Origin: Ktedonobacteraceae bacterium | GTDB taxonomy: Bacteria > Chloroflexota > Ktedonobacteria > Ktedonobacterales > Ktedonobacteraceae | DNA length: 26,388 nucleotides | NCBI GenBank assembly: GCA_014896635.1 | Contig: JADBKA010000045.1 | Span: 1 to 26,388 of the forward strand | Direction of reading: 5' to 3' | Part shown: piece after piece, positions 1-7,650 of the stretch | Layout of the letters: the number at the start of each line of letters is the position of its first letter | Numbering within the stretch: the first letter of the stretch is position 1 | Notes under the pieces: model-generated | Seen by the model: the letters and a program-made list of their open reading frames with translations, nothing else | The model's database searches: none | Told to the model about the DNA's origin: nothing | Made by a program: the position numbers and the translations under genes

Positions 1-2
1 AG

Positions 3-461
3 GTAGAGCAGGCTGTTGCCACCTCTCAGGGAGTACATGGCTGGCTCTGGCGGCTCCGCTTTACAAGCGCGAAGGGCGAGTTAGCTCTGGCACGTGGCGC
101 CTGGGAAGAGGCGGCGCGTCTTGCAGAGGAGACCATCGCCCGCAGTCGTCGCACGGGTCGCCTGAAATATCAGGCGCGCGGTCTGGAAATCCAGGCACGG
201 GCGCTTGTGGCGCTGAACCGAACACAGGAGGCTATAGCTCTGTTGCGCAACGCGGTTGAGCTGGTTCGTGCGACAGGAGATCCAGCGCTGTTCTTACGCG
301 CCGCCGCTGTATTGCTGCGTCTTTGTGATGATGAGGCACTGTTCGTGGAGGCGCAGGCACGAGTGCGAACAATCGTGCAGGCGCTGCGGGATGAAGAACT
401 GATTCGCCGCTTCCTGCATGCCGAAATCGTGTCTCCCCTTCTTTCTTCTGGGATGCAATGA
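3..461 (+). CDS. C-terminal part of a TPR-like helical-repeat protein (5' end outside window)
   Basis: An open frame runs from the left edge to the stop at 459-461 and encodes about 152 residues. It is rich in Ala, Leu, Arg and Glu and shows repeating helix pairs such as ALARGAWEEAARLAEETIA and LVALNRTQEAIALLRNAVEL. That is the pattern of tetratricopeptide repeats. Proteins ending this way are often large ATPase or LuxR-type regulators, or kinases with C-terminal TPR arrays, but the domain that would identify it lies outside the window. An internal ATG at 207 is not needed, because the frame is open through the window edge. No strong terminator follows. The gene is co-oriented with the acx operon about 200 bp downstream, but I see no functional link. 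Confidence 0.75.
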   Translation, partial: VEQAVATSQGVHGWLWRLRFTSAKGELALARGAWEEAARLAEETIARSRRTGRLKYQARGLEIQARALVALNRTQEAIALLRNAVELVRATGDPALFLRAAAVLLRLCDDEALFVEAQARVRTIVQALRDEELIRRFLHAEIVSPLLSSGMQ

Positions 462-536
462 AGCTGGCAGTCAGAAATTCTATGATTCTTTAGCCGTGCT
501 ACCTGTTCGTGTCTCTTCAAATTCCCCTATTACAAA

Positions 537-553
537 TGCAACGCAATTGCAAC
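537..553 (+). promoter_or_regulatory. TGCAAC direct repeat with 11-bp period upstream of acxA
   Basis: TGCAAC occurs at 537-542 and again at 548-553, exactly 11 bp start to start. The second copy overlaps the palindrome GCAATTGC (544-551). A TATGCT or TACCCT stretch (560-570) just downstream could serve as a weak -10. SARP-type regulators typically bind tandem repeats with about 11-bp period just upstream of -10. The acx-linked regulator has a SARP-like DNA-binding half, so this is a candidate operator. The assignment is inference. Confidence 0.35.
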
Positions 554-622
554 ACCCCTTATGCTACCCTACCACCATGCTCCTACGTATGGAGACAGGA
601 TCTTTTCTCGTTTCTGAATGGT

Positions 623-644
623 ACCGGCTGGCAATCTAGCCGGT
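623..644 (+). promoter_or_regulatory. Stem-loop in acxA leader
   Basis: ACCGGCT (623-629) and AGCCGGT (638-644) form a perfect 7-bp stem with an 8-nt loop. The stem ends 6 nt before the GGGAG ribosome-binding site (651-655) of acxA. There is no T-run, so this is a leader stem and not a terminator. Similar stems precede the ribosome-binding sites of acxB and acxC. Confidence 0.5.
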
Positions 645-661
645 GAAAAAGGGAGACACCA

Positions 662-2824
662 GTGTTGCAGGCGCATGAAAAGACAGTACAGGTCCTGGGC
701 ATTGATGCCGGCGGCACCATGACGGATACCTTCTTCGTCGATTCTGACGGGGAATTCGTCGTTGGCAAGGCGCAGAGCATCCCGGAAGATGAAGCTCAGG
801 CACTCTTTGACTCCTCAGCAGATGCCCTCAGCCAGTGGGGGTTGAAGGTGGAAAACGTTCTACCGCAAATGGCGACCGGCGTCTATTCGGGAACTGCCAT
901 GCTCAACAGGGTCGTGCAGCGCAAGGGTATGCGTGTTGGTCTGATCGTCAACCGGGGCATGGAAGACTTTCACCGGATGGGGCGAGCCATCCAATCCTAT
1001 CTTGGTTATGCCTATGAGGATCGTATCCACCTCAACACACATCGCTACGATCCCCCGCTCGTCCCCCGCGAACTCACGCGCGGAGTAACCGAACGTATTG
1101 ATATGTCTGGGAATATCGTCATTCCTCTCTACGAACAGGAGGTATATGCAGCGGTCGAGGACCTGCTCAAGGCGGATGTGCAGGCCATTGCCATCAGTCT
1201 GCTGCATTCGTACAAGAATCCCGTGCATGAGCGCCGTGTGCGCGATATCGCAACCGAAGTTCTTGCCAGGGCGAAGCGCAATATCCCGGTCTTCGCTTCT
1301 GCTGACTACTATCCACTGCGTAAAGAGAGCCATCGTACCAACACGACTATCCTGGAAGCATATGCGGCAGAACCATCGCGCAAGACGCTGGTCAGGATTA
1401 GCGAGCGCCTCAAGGAGCAGGGCGCGAAATTTGATCTGCGCGTGATGGCGAGTCATGGCGGCACCATTAGCTGGCAGGCGAAAGAGCTGGCGCGCACGCT
1501 GGTGTCCGGCCCGATTGGCGGTGTGATCGGAGCGAAGTATCTGGGTCAGCATCTCGGCTACAAAAATATTGCCTGCACCGATATCGGCGGAACCAGCTTC
1601 GATATGGCGCTGATCGTCCAGGGCGAGTTCACCATCCAGCCCGATCCTGACATGGCTCGCCTGGTTCTCTCTCTCCCGCTGGTGGCGATGGACTCTGTTG
1701 GTGCCGGCGCCGGCAGCTTTGTGCGTGTGGACCCCTATACGAAGGCGATTCGTCTTGGTCCTGACAGCGCGGGCTATCGCGTGGGCGTTTGCTGGCCTGA
1801 AAGTGGCATTGACACCGTAACTGTTTCTGACTGTCACGTCGTGCTTGGCTACATCAATCCTGACAATTTTCTGGGTGGGCAGATCAAGCTAGACCGTGAG
1901 CGCGCCCGCCGCGCTATTGAGGAGCAGGTTGCTACGCCGCTTGGCCTGTCGGTGGAAGAAGCGGCAGCTGGCACCATTGAGCTGCTAGAGTTCCAGCTCC
2001 GTGACCACCTGCGCGCCATGATTAGCGCGAAAGGCTACCATCCTGCCAACTTTGTCTGCTTCTCCTATGGCGGGGCTGGTCCGGTGCATACCTATGGCTA
2101 TACTGAGGGGCTTGGCTTTGAAGACGTGATCGTTCCCGCCTGGGCTGCTGGCTTTTCGGCCTTCGGCTGCGCCGCCGCCGAATTTGAGTATCGCTATGAC
2201 AAGAGCCTGGATATCAATATGGGGCCTGAAGCCAGCGCGGAGAGCCAGAGCGCGGCAGCCCGCACGCTGATGACGGCCTGGGCGGAACTGGCCGAGAAGG
2301 TCATCGCTGAATTCACGCTCAATGGCTACGATCCACAGGCTGTGATCCTGCGCCCCGGCTTCCGCATGCAGTATCGCGGCCAGCTCAACGACCTGGAGAT
2401 CGAATCTCCGCTGCCGGATGTAAAAGCTGAAACTGCTGAGGACTGGCAGCGCCTGACCGATGCCTTTGAGGCCACCTATGCCAGGGTATACGCGAAGGCA
2501 GCAAAATCGCCTGAACTCGGATTCAGCGTTACCGGTGCGATCATGCGCGGCATCGTGCAGAGCGTCAAGCCGCGTATTCCAACCGAGACGCCGGGCGACA
2601 AAACTCCCCCTGATGCAGCTTACGTAGGCCAGCGACCAGTCTATCACAGTGGCCGGTGGCTGGATGCAAGTATCTGGCATATGGAAGCCCTGCAAGTCGG
2701 CAATCACATCAAGGGACCGGCCGTTATCGAATCTCCGGCGACAACCTTTGTTGTCCCCGAAGGCTATGAAACGACCCTTGATCCTCATCGTCTGTTCCAT
2801 TTATATCGCTACACAGGCAAATAG
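662..2824 (+). CDS. acxA: Acetone carboxylase beta subunit (HyuA/ATP-binding family)
   Basis: This 720-residue protein matches the usual size (about 717) of the acetone carboxylase beta subunit, which belongs to the hydantoinase A/oxoprolinase ATPase superfamily. The N-terminal phosphate motif GIDAGGTMTDTFFVD (about residues 13-27) and the second glycine motif DIGGTSFD (307-314) show the actin/HSP70-like ATP-binding fold. In the family, the alpha2beta2gamma2 enzyme carboxylates acetone to acetoacetate, hydrolysing ATP to AMP and two phosphates in the cytoplasm. Translation starts at GTG 662, with GGGAG at 651-655 giving 6-nt spacing. The next two genes encode alpha and gamma, which separates this from a plain hydantoinase or oxoprolinase pair. 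Acetophenone carboxylase is a less likely alternative. A long antisense open frame across this gene is a coding shadow. Confidence 0.9.
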   Translation: MLQAHEKTVQVLGIDAGGTMTDTFFVDSDGEFVVGKAQSIPEDEAQALFDSSADALSQWGLKVENVLPQMATGVYSGTAMLNRVVQRKGMRVGLIVNRGMEDFHRMGRAIQSYLGYAYEDRIHLNTHRYDPPLVPRELTRGVTERIDMSGNIVIPLYEQEVYAAVEDLLKADVQAIAISLLHSYKNPVHERRVRDIATEVLARAKRNIPVFASADYYPLRKESHRTNTTILEAYAAEPSRKTLVRISERLKEQGAKFDLRVMASHGGTISWQAKELARTLVSGPIGGVIGAKYLGQHLGYKNIACTDIGGTSFDMALIVQGEFTIQPDPDMARLVLSLPLVAMDSVGAGAGSFVRVDPYTKAIRLGPDSAGYRVGVCWPESGIDTVTVSDCHVVLGYINPDNFLGGQIKLDRERARRAIEEQVATPLGLSVEEAAAGTIELLEFQLRDHLRAMISAKGYHPANFVCFSYGGAGPVHTYGYTEGLGFEDVIVPAWAAGFSAFGCAAAEFEYRYDKSLDINMGPEASAESQSAAARTLMTAWAELAEKVIAEFTLNGYDPQAVILRPGFRMQYRGQLNDLEIESPLPDVKAETAEDWQRLTDAFEATYARVYAKAAKSPELGFSVTGAIMRGIVQSVKPRIPTETPGDKTPPDAAYVGQRPVYHSGRWLDASIWHMEALQVGNHIKGPAVIESPATTFVVPEGYETTLDPHRLFHLYRYTGK

Positions 2825-2840
2825 TTTCGTCTGCTTCAAT

Positions 2841-2857
2841 CGCTGCTTCAAGCAGTG
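2841..2857 (+). promoter_or_regulatory. Small stem-loop before acxB ribosome-binding site
   Basis: CGCTGCT (2841-2847) pairs with AGCAGTG (2851-2857) around a TCA loop, with one G-U pair. It ends 7 nt before AGGAGG (2865-2870), the ribosome-binding site of acxB. It is weaker than the stems before acxA and acxC but sits in the same place. Confidence 0.35.
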
Positions 2858-2875
2858 AACTCACAGGAGGCCGTA

Positions 2876-5212
2876 ATGGTAATCAAGAATCACGAGGTTG
2901 CGCAGACCACTTCCTACCGTGAAGAACAGGGCATTGCCTGGACTGGAACAACGCTCAAGCAGCATCGGGATGAAGTGTTGCAGTTGACCCACGCCACCAG
3001 ACATTACAATGGATTGACGCGGCTAGAGTTGAAAGAAGAAGAGCCAATTCGTTATGAGAAGATCTTTGCCAGGCTGCGCGCCGGCGTGGTGCATGCCCGC
3101 GAGACGGCCAAGCGTATCGCCGCTTCGCCGATTGTGGAACAGGAGGGCGAACTCTGCTTCACGCTTTATAACGCGGCAGGCGATTCGCTGGTGACTTCCA
3201 CCGGCATCATTATTCACGTAGGGACGATGGGCGCGGCCATCAAATATATGATCGAGAACGGCTGGGAGGAGAATCCTGGCATTCGCCCTGGTGATATCTT
3301 CACCAACAATGATTGTTTGCTTGGCAATGTCCACCCGTGCGACGTACATACAATCGTCCCGATCTTTGTCGATAACAAACTGGTTGGCTGGGTAGGGGGA
3401 GTGACGCACGTTATTGACACAGGCGCCATCGGTCCCGGCTCGATGACAGTCGGGCCGGTCCAGCGGTTTGGCGATGGCTTCCAGGTCACGTGCCGCAAAA
3501 CCGGCGAGCATGACCGTATCAACCGCGACTGGTTGCATGAGAGCCAGCGTTCCGTCCGCACCACGCGCTTCTGGCTGCTCGACGAGCGCACGCGCGTTGC
3601 CGGTTGCCATATGATCCGTGACTTGGTGATCAAGCTGATCGAGGAAGAAGGGTTGGATGCCTACCTGCGATTTGCCTACGAAGTGATCGAAGATGGACGA
3701 CGTGGCCTGGTGAACCGCATCAAGGCGCTGACTATTCCGGGCAAATATCGCCAGGTATCTTTTGTAGACGTGCCGTACCGGCATGAAGACGTGGCGGTTC
3801 CCTCGCCTTTCGCTAAGATCGACACGATCATGCACTCGCCATCAGAAATTACCATCAGCCCTGATGGCACCTGGTCACTGGACTTCGACGGAGCCAGTCG
3901 CTGGGGCTGGCATACCTACAATGCTCAGCCTGTCTCTTTCACCAGTGGCATCTGGGTGATGATGACTCAGACGCTGATCCCGACCGAGCGCATCAACGAT
4001 GGAGCCTACTACGGCACGCATTTCAAGCTACCCAGGGGCAGCTGGATGAATCCTGACGACCGGCGAACCGCGCATGCTTACTCCTGGCATTTCCTGGTCT
4101 CGTCCTGGAGCGCGCTCTGGCGCGGGTTGAGTCGCGCCTACTTTGCGCGCGGTTATCTCGAAGAGGTTAATGCCGGCAATGCCAATACTAGTAACTGGAT
4201 GCAGGGCGGTGGTTTCAGCCAGTATGATGAAGTACACGCGATCAATAGCTTTGAAGCGGCAGCCGAAGGGACCGGCGCCAGTGCCGTGAAAGATGGCGTT
4301 GATCATGGAGCGGCCATCTGGAATCCCGAAGGCGATATGGGCGATATGGAGATCTGGGAGTTGGCCGAACCATTGCTGTACCTGGGGCGCTCGGTCAAGA
4401 CCAATTCAGGCGGGTATGGAAAATATCGCGGCGGCTGCGGCTTTGAAACGCTGCGCATGGTCTGGAACGCCAAAGACTGGACGATGTTCTTCATGGGCAA
4501 CGGTTATATCGTCAGCGACTGGGGTCTGATGGGCGGCTATCCTGCGGCCACAGGCTACCGTTTCGAGGCTCATGACACCGACCTCAAAGAACGCATTGCC
4601 AGACAGTTACCGCTGCCGACGGGAGCCGACGTTGATCCCGATAATCCTCAGTACGAGGAGCATATACAGGCGAAGCAGCTCAAGCGCGATAAGCAAGCCA
4701 TCACTTCCGAGCAAATCTTCGAGGATTATGACCTGTACCTGAACTATCTGCGTGGCGGCCCCGGCTTCGGCGATCCCCTGGATCGTGAAACCAGTCGTAT
4801 CGAAGCGGATCTGAACGGCGGCTATCTGCTACCACGCTATGCAGAGCGGGTATACGGTGCAGTAGTCGAGCATGATGGCGATACATGGCGAGTTGATGAA
4901 GAGAAGACGCGAGAGCGACGAGCAGAAATCCGGCGAGCGCGTCTCGCGCGTGGCAGGCCGACCAGTGAATGGATGAAAGAGGAGCGTGAGAAGATCCTGC
5001 GCCGCGAAGCCTCCGTCCAGGTGCAGCACATGTTCGCCACCAGTTTTAACCTCAGTCCAAAATTCCTGCGCGAATTTAAAACATTCTGGCATTTGCCAGA
5101 GACCTGGCAGTTGAAAGAAGAGGATCTGGCGATGCCGACGTTCGGCGCGCGTTATCGCATGGGCGTTGAGCAGTTGCCCGACGTTCGCCCGCTAAAACTG
5201 GTAGAAGAATGA
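2876..5212 (+). CDS. acxB: Acetone carboxylase alpha subunit (HyuB family, Mn-binding)
   Basis: This is a 778-residue HyuB-type subunit and the catalytic carboxylation subunit of the complex. I chose ATG 2876 because AGGAGG lies 5 nt upstream (2865-2870). A GTG at 2855 in the same frame would place that ribosome-binding site inside the gene. The metal region reads NNDCLLGNVHPCDVH followed by GGVTHVIDTG. H153, D156 and H178 match, with a constant +3 offset, the His/Asp/His manganese ligands that I recall for the Xanthobacter enzyme (150, 153, 175). This offset comparison is from memory. The C-terminal part has the typical family motif LRGGPGFGDPLDR. Only 51 bp separate it from acxA, so the two genes are in one operon. 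Length is close to the family norm (about 770). Confidence 0.92.
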   Translation: MVIKNHEVAQTTSYREEQGIAWTGTTLKQHRDEVLQLTHATRHYNGLTRLELKEEEPIRYEKIFARLRAGVVHARETAKRIAASPIVEQEGELCFTLYNAAGDSLVTSTGIIIHVGTMGAAIKYMIENGWEENPGIRPGDIFTNNDCLLGNVHPCDVHTIVPIFVDNKLVGWVGGVTHVIDTGAIGPGSMTVGPVQRFGDGFQVTCRKTGEHDRINRDWLHESQRSVRTTRFWLLDERTRVAGCHMIRDLVIKLIEEEGLDAYLRFAYEVIEDGRRGLVNRIKALTIPGKYRQVSFVDVPYRHEDVAVPSPFAKIDTIMHSPSEITISPDGTWSLDFDGASRWGWHTYNAQPVSFTSGIWVMMTQTLIPTERINDGAYYGTHFKLPRGSWMNPDDRRTAHAYSWHFLVSSWSALWRGLSRAYFARGYLEEVNAGNANTSNWMQGGGFSQYDEVHAINSFEAAAEGTGASAVKDGVDHGAAIWNPEGDMGDMEIWELAEPLLYLGRSVKTNSGGYGKYRGGCGFETLRMVWNAKDWTMFFMGNGYIVSDWGLMGGYPAATGYRFEAHDTDLKERIARQLPLPTGADVDPDNPQYEEHIQAKQLKRDKQAITSEQIFEDYDLYLNYLRGGPGFGDPLDRETSRIEADLNGGYLLPRYAERVYGAVVEHDGDTWRVDEEKTRERRAEIRRARLARGRPTSEWMKEEREKILRREASVQVQHMFATSFNLSPKFLREFKTFWHLPETWQLKEEDLAMPTFGARYRMGVEQLPDVRPLKLVEE

Positions 5213-5220
5213 GTTAGACT

Positions 5221-5251
5221 GACCGGGTGTGCAACCTCTGCACACCCGGTC
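5221..5251 (+). promoter_or_regulatory. Perfect 12-bp stem-loop between acxB and acxC
   Basis: GACCGGGTGTGC (5221-5232) pairs perfectly with GCACACCCGGTC (5240-5251) around a 7-nt loop. No T-run follows. The stem starts 8 nt after the acxB stop and ends 6 nt before the acxC ribosome-binding site. It may protect or process the acxB message, or tune gamma-subunit translation. It could also be a partial terminator. Confidence 0.7.
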
Positions 5252-5270
5252 CTGAAAGAGGAGAACTGGC

Positions 5271-5792
5271 ATGCCATACGAACGCCTCAAGATCGAAGAA
5301 CTGATCGATGGAACAATTGATCCTGAAACGCTCCATCGTATGCTCTCGATGCCGAAAGACCCGGAGCGTTTTCAGACCTACCTGGATATTTTGCAGCAGC
5401 GAGTCCCCTGGCAGGATCGTATTCTCCTACCGTATGGACTCCACCTGTATATTGTGCAGAAGGCTGATACGAAGGAATGGGTTGTGAAGTGTGATTGTGG
5501 TCACGAATTCTGCGACTACCGTGAGAACTGGAAGCTGCATGCACTGATTTATGTGCGCGATAACGAGGAGGCCCTCAACGAGATCTATCCCCGCTTAATG
5601 GCGCCAGATCCCACGTGGCAGGTGTTCCGCGAATACTATTGCCCCACCTGTGGTGCCATGCTGGACGTTGAGGCCCCGACTCCCTGGTATCCGGTGATCC
5701 ATGACTGGGAACCGGATATAGAGAGCTTTTACCGCGACTGGCTGCAACTCCCCGTACCAGAGCGCGCCGATCCACCGGTACCGGCCAGGTAG
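5271..5792 (+). CDS. acxC: Acetone carboxylase gamma subunit
   Basis: This 173-residue protein is close to the usual 168 of the gamma subunit, which completes the alpha2beta2gamma2 complex. Visible metal-site candidates are Cys74, Cys76, His78 and Cys81 (KCDCGHEFC), then Cys124 and Cys127 (YYCPTCGAM), with His144 shortly after. The family carries a zinc ion in gamma. The sequence YRENWKLHALIYVRD between the two cysteine groups is typical of this subunit. ATG 5271 is preceded by GAGGAG (5258-5263) with 7-nt spacing. The presence of this gene is the strongest argument that the upstream pair is an acetone carboxylase and not a hydantoinase. It is the last gene of the operon and is followed by a long hairpin. 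Confidence 0.92.
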   Translation: MPYERLKIEELIDGTIDPETLHRMLSMPKDPERFQTYLDILQQRVPWQDRILLPYGLHLYIVQKADTKEWVVKCDCGHEFCDYRENWKLHALIYVRDNEEALNEIYPRLMAPDPTWQVFREYYCPTCGAMLDVEAPTPWYPVIHDWEPDIESFYRDWLQLPVPERADPPVPAR

Positions 5793-5833
5793 GTTTGTGT
5801 AACAATGCGCCTGCAGCCAGGCATTGATCCATA

Positions 5834-5876
5834 CCAGGGTGTTACCATAGCGCTGTTTGTTATGGTAACGCCCTGG
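5834..5876 (+). terminator. 16-bp hairpin downstream of acxC
   Basis: CCAGGGTGTTACCATA (5834-5849) pairs with TATGGTAACGCCCTGG (5861-5876), with a single G-U pair and an 11-nt loop. It lies about 40 bp after acxC. No T-run follows directly; the first (five T) is near 5899. The call is therefore operon-end hairpin or 3'-end stabiliser, with termination likely but not certain. Confidence 0.6.
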
Positions 5877-5879
5877 AGA

Positions 5880-6130
5880 GAAGTTCAGCGCTTTTCAGTT
5901 TTTGGGAAAAGCGAGGAGGTGTTTCCCGAAAATATCTTTTTTCCTATTTTTCTCTTCTGAGGGAGAGGACCCTGAAGTTAACGTGAATAGATGCTTCCCG
6001 AATTTTGCCATAAATGGTAGGGCAACAGTTTTCTCCTTTTTCTTCATTGGGAGTACAAAGGGAAAAAAGTCTACTCCCTTAAGTTGGCGCTTAAGAAGGC
6101 GCCGCCGTATCTCTCACCAGAGGTAAAACA
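5880..6130 (+). repeat. Degenerate copy of dispersed intergenic repeat with small hairpins (copy D)
   Basis: This gene-free stretch is built of short inverted repeats. CGCTTTTC/GAAAAGCG pairs at 5889-5896 with 5906-5913, and GGGAGTA/TACTCCC at about 6048-6079. It also has a GTGTTTCCCGAAAA segment near 5920 and CTTAAGTTGGCGC near 6079. These resemble the ends of the repeat copies near 16.7 kb and 21.1 kb (GTGTCCCCGAAA and GGCGTCAACTTAA). A 74-codon open frame across it has no family features and is not called. Confidence 0.4.
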
Positions 6131-6160
6131 GAGATTCGGGTATACCGAAAAGCTCTACTG

Positions 6161-6174
6161 GTGGAGATCTCCAC
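6161..6174 (+). promoter_or_regulatory. 14-bp perfect palindrome upstream of the regulator promoter
   Basis: GTGGAGATCTCCAC is a perfect palindrome. Its centre (6167.5) lies about 45 bp upstream of the start expected from the -10 at 6201-6206, the usual place for a dimeric activator next to RNA polymerase. No second copy was noticed in the window. Confidence 0.4.
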
Positions 6175-6197
6175 TTTCAGAGTCGATGTGGATGATA

Positions 6198-6206
6198 TGT
6201 TATAAT
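6198..6206 (+). promoter_or_regulatory. Extended -10 promoter of the GAF regulator gene
   Basis: TGTTATAAT (TGn plus a perfect TATAAT) is a textbook extended -10. No good -35 is seen at 17 bp, which is normal for this promoter class. The expected start near 6213 leaves a leader of about 100 nt before the ATG at 6314. Confidence 0.6.
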
Positions 6207-6313
6207 AAATAGCGAAATTTTGTTCCCTTCTCTAAATTACCAAGTCACAACGTAGATCGTTCGCCTGAAAAGGCAAAGTTTCCGATGCCAATGATGGTCA
6301 GGAGAGAAACGGC

Positions 6314-7624
6314 ATGTGTAATCCCTGGTTAGCTATTGATCTTTCCAGAGATCCCAGGAAGCATGCCAGCATCTTGCGGCGGGCCTGGGAAGCGTATTTA
6401 AGCGATGGGATCGTACAGCCCGTTGTGCGCTCTGTCGTGATGCAGTCCTGGCAGCGCTCTGCCGCAGGAGGTGCGTCACCAGAGAACGTGCTGGCGCCGG
6501 TTGTACACAGTCTCGATGAGGTACGCGATCTATGGCAGGAGCATCCTATCTCGCGTATCATGCCGGTTATCCACGATTTGCTGACCTGGTTAGCCGAAGA
6601 AGCAGGTCATCTGGTTGTTGTCAGCGATGCTGAAGGTCATCTGCTCTCGATAGAAGGGAATCGAAAAGTGCGTGACTGGGCGGAGCAGATGCAATTCGTG
6701 CCAGGGGCAAAATGGAGTGAAGAAGCAGCCGGAACCAATGCTATCGGTACAGCCCTGGCATTTGATCACCCTGTCCAGATCTTTGCTGCTGAGCATTTCA
6801 GCCAGCATGTTCATAACTGGACATGCTCGGCAGCGCCCATTCATGATCCTGCCACAGGAGAGGTTCTCGGCGTTATCGACCTTACCAGCAAATTGCACAC
6901 CGTACACCCACACAGTCTGGCGCTGGTAGCGGCGGCAGCCAGAGCTGCCGAGGCTGCTTTGAAACAGAACGCAGAAATGCTGGCTGCTCACAGGGATAAG
7001 TATACGCTCAAGTTTCTCACCACGCGAACCAGTGCTGCATCTCATCCCCAATCTCAGCCGGTACTGCGCATGAACGCGCTTGGGCGTGACCAGATCTCAA
7101 TGCAGATTGGGGCGCAGCAGTTTTCGTTTAGCCGGCGTCACAGCGAGATCCTGACGCTGCTGGCGCATGAACCGGCGGGCCTCTCCAGTGACAGGCTGTC
7201 GGTGCTGCTCTATGGAGATCTCGGCAACCCGATTACAGTGCGAGCTGAAATGAGCCGCCTGCGCAAAATACTGGGTCCCTGGCTGGAGACAAATCCGTAT
7301 CGCCTGGCTCTGCCGGTGGAAGCGGATTTCCTGACGCTTGAGCATTTACTCAAGCGTGGAAATGTGTACCAGGCTCTGGAGTTGTATCGAGGACCGCTGT
7401 TGCCCGGTTCCGGTGCGCCCGGCATTGCCGAGATCCGCGAGCAGCTTGAAGTCTGGCTGCGCCAGGCCATTCTTACGAGACGAGAACCGGAACTGCTGCA
7501 TAAGTGGGTAGAGACCGGTGCCGGGCGAGACGATCTGGAAGCCTGGGAGATCCTGCTAGGGCGCCTTGATCGGCAAGATCCTCTTGTGGGCAAAGTGCTT
7601 GCCCGCGTCTACCAGTTGCAATAG
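6314..7624 (+). CDS. GAF-sensor transcriptional regulator with SARP-like winged helix and BTAD; probable acx regulator
   Basis: The protein has 436 residues. Residues about 82-218 form a GAF domain with the hallmark pieces of AcoR/AcxR-type activators: WSEEAAGTNAIGTAL (134-148) and EHFSQHVHNWTCSAAPIHD (160-178), followed by GEVLGVIDLT. Those activators continue into a sigma54 AAA+ domain, which is absent here. Instead, residues about 253-340 form a winged helix (FSFSRRHSEILTLLAHEPAG, then TVRAEMSRLRKILG). Then comes a BTAD-like helical segment with ALELYRGPLLPG (354-365), as in SARP regulators. The start ATG 6314 has AGGAGAG at 6300-6306. It lies downstream of acxABC in the same orientation, with its own promoter. 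An effector such as acetone or 2-propanol is inferred from context only. Confidence 0.8.
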   Translation: MCNPWLAIDLSRDPRKHASILRRAWEAYLSDGIVQPVVRSVVMQSWQRSAAGGASPENVLAPVVHSLDEVRDLWQEHPISRIMPVIHDLLTWLAEEAGHLVVVSDAEGHLLSIEGNRKVRDWAEQMQFVPGAKWSEEAAGTNAIGTALAFDHPVQIFAAEHFSQHVHNWTCSAAPIHDPATGEVLGVIDLTSKLHTVHPHSLALVAAAARAAEAALKQNAEMLAAHRDKYTLKFLTTRTSAASHPQSQPVLRMNALGRDQISMQIGAQQFSFSRRHSEILTLLAHEPAGLSSDRLSVLLYGDLGNPITVRAEMSRLRKILGPWLETNPYRLALPVEADFLTLEHLLKRGNVYQALELYRGPLLPGSGAPGIAEIREQLEVWLRQAILTRREPELLHKWVETGAGRDDLEAWEILLGRLDRQDPLVGKVLARVYQLQ

Positions 7625-7650
7625 AAGGAACTTTTGCGCGGCAATGCTGT

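Noticed and set aside
618..636. Sigma54 promoter (-24/-12) before acxA
   Set aside because: TGGTAC followed by GGC resembles it, but the GG-to-GC distance is one base short and the -12 element is poor. The regulator also lacks the sigma54 AAA+ domain.
860..1837. 325-codon antisense frame over acxA (and a similar one at 1985-2800)
   Set aside because: No family similarity, low-complexity coding shadow of a clearly conserved gene on the other strand.
662..5212. Hydantoinase or 5-oxoprolinase pair as the identity of the first two genes
   Set aside because: They share that superfamily, but the gamma subunit next to them and the AcxR-like GAF domain fit acetone carboxylase better.
5902..6126. 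74-codon open frame between acxC and the regulator
   Set aside because: It reads through hairpin repeats with Phe/Ser/Arg-rich low-complexity protein and has no supporting similarity.
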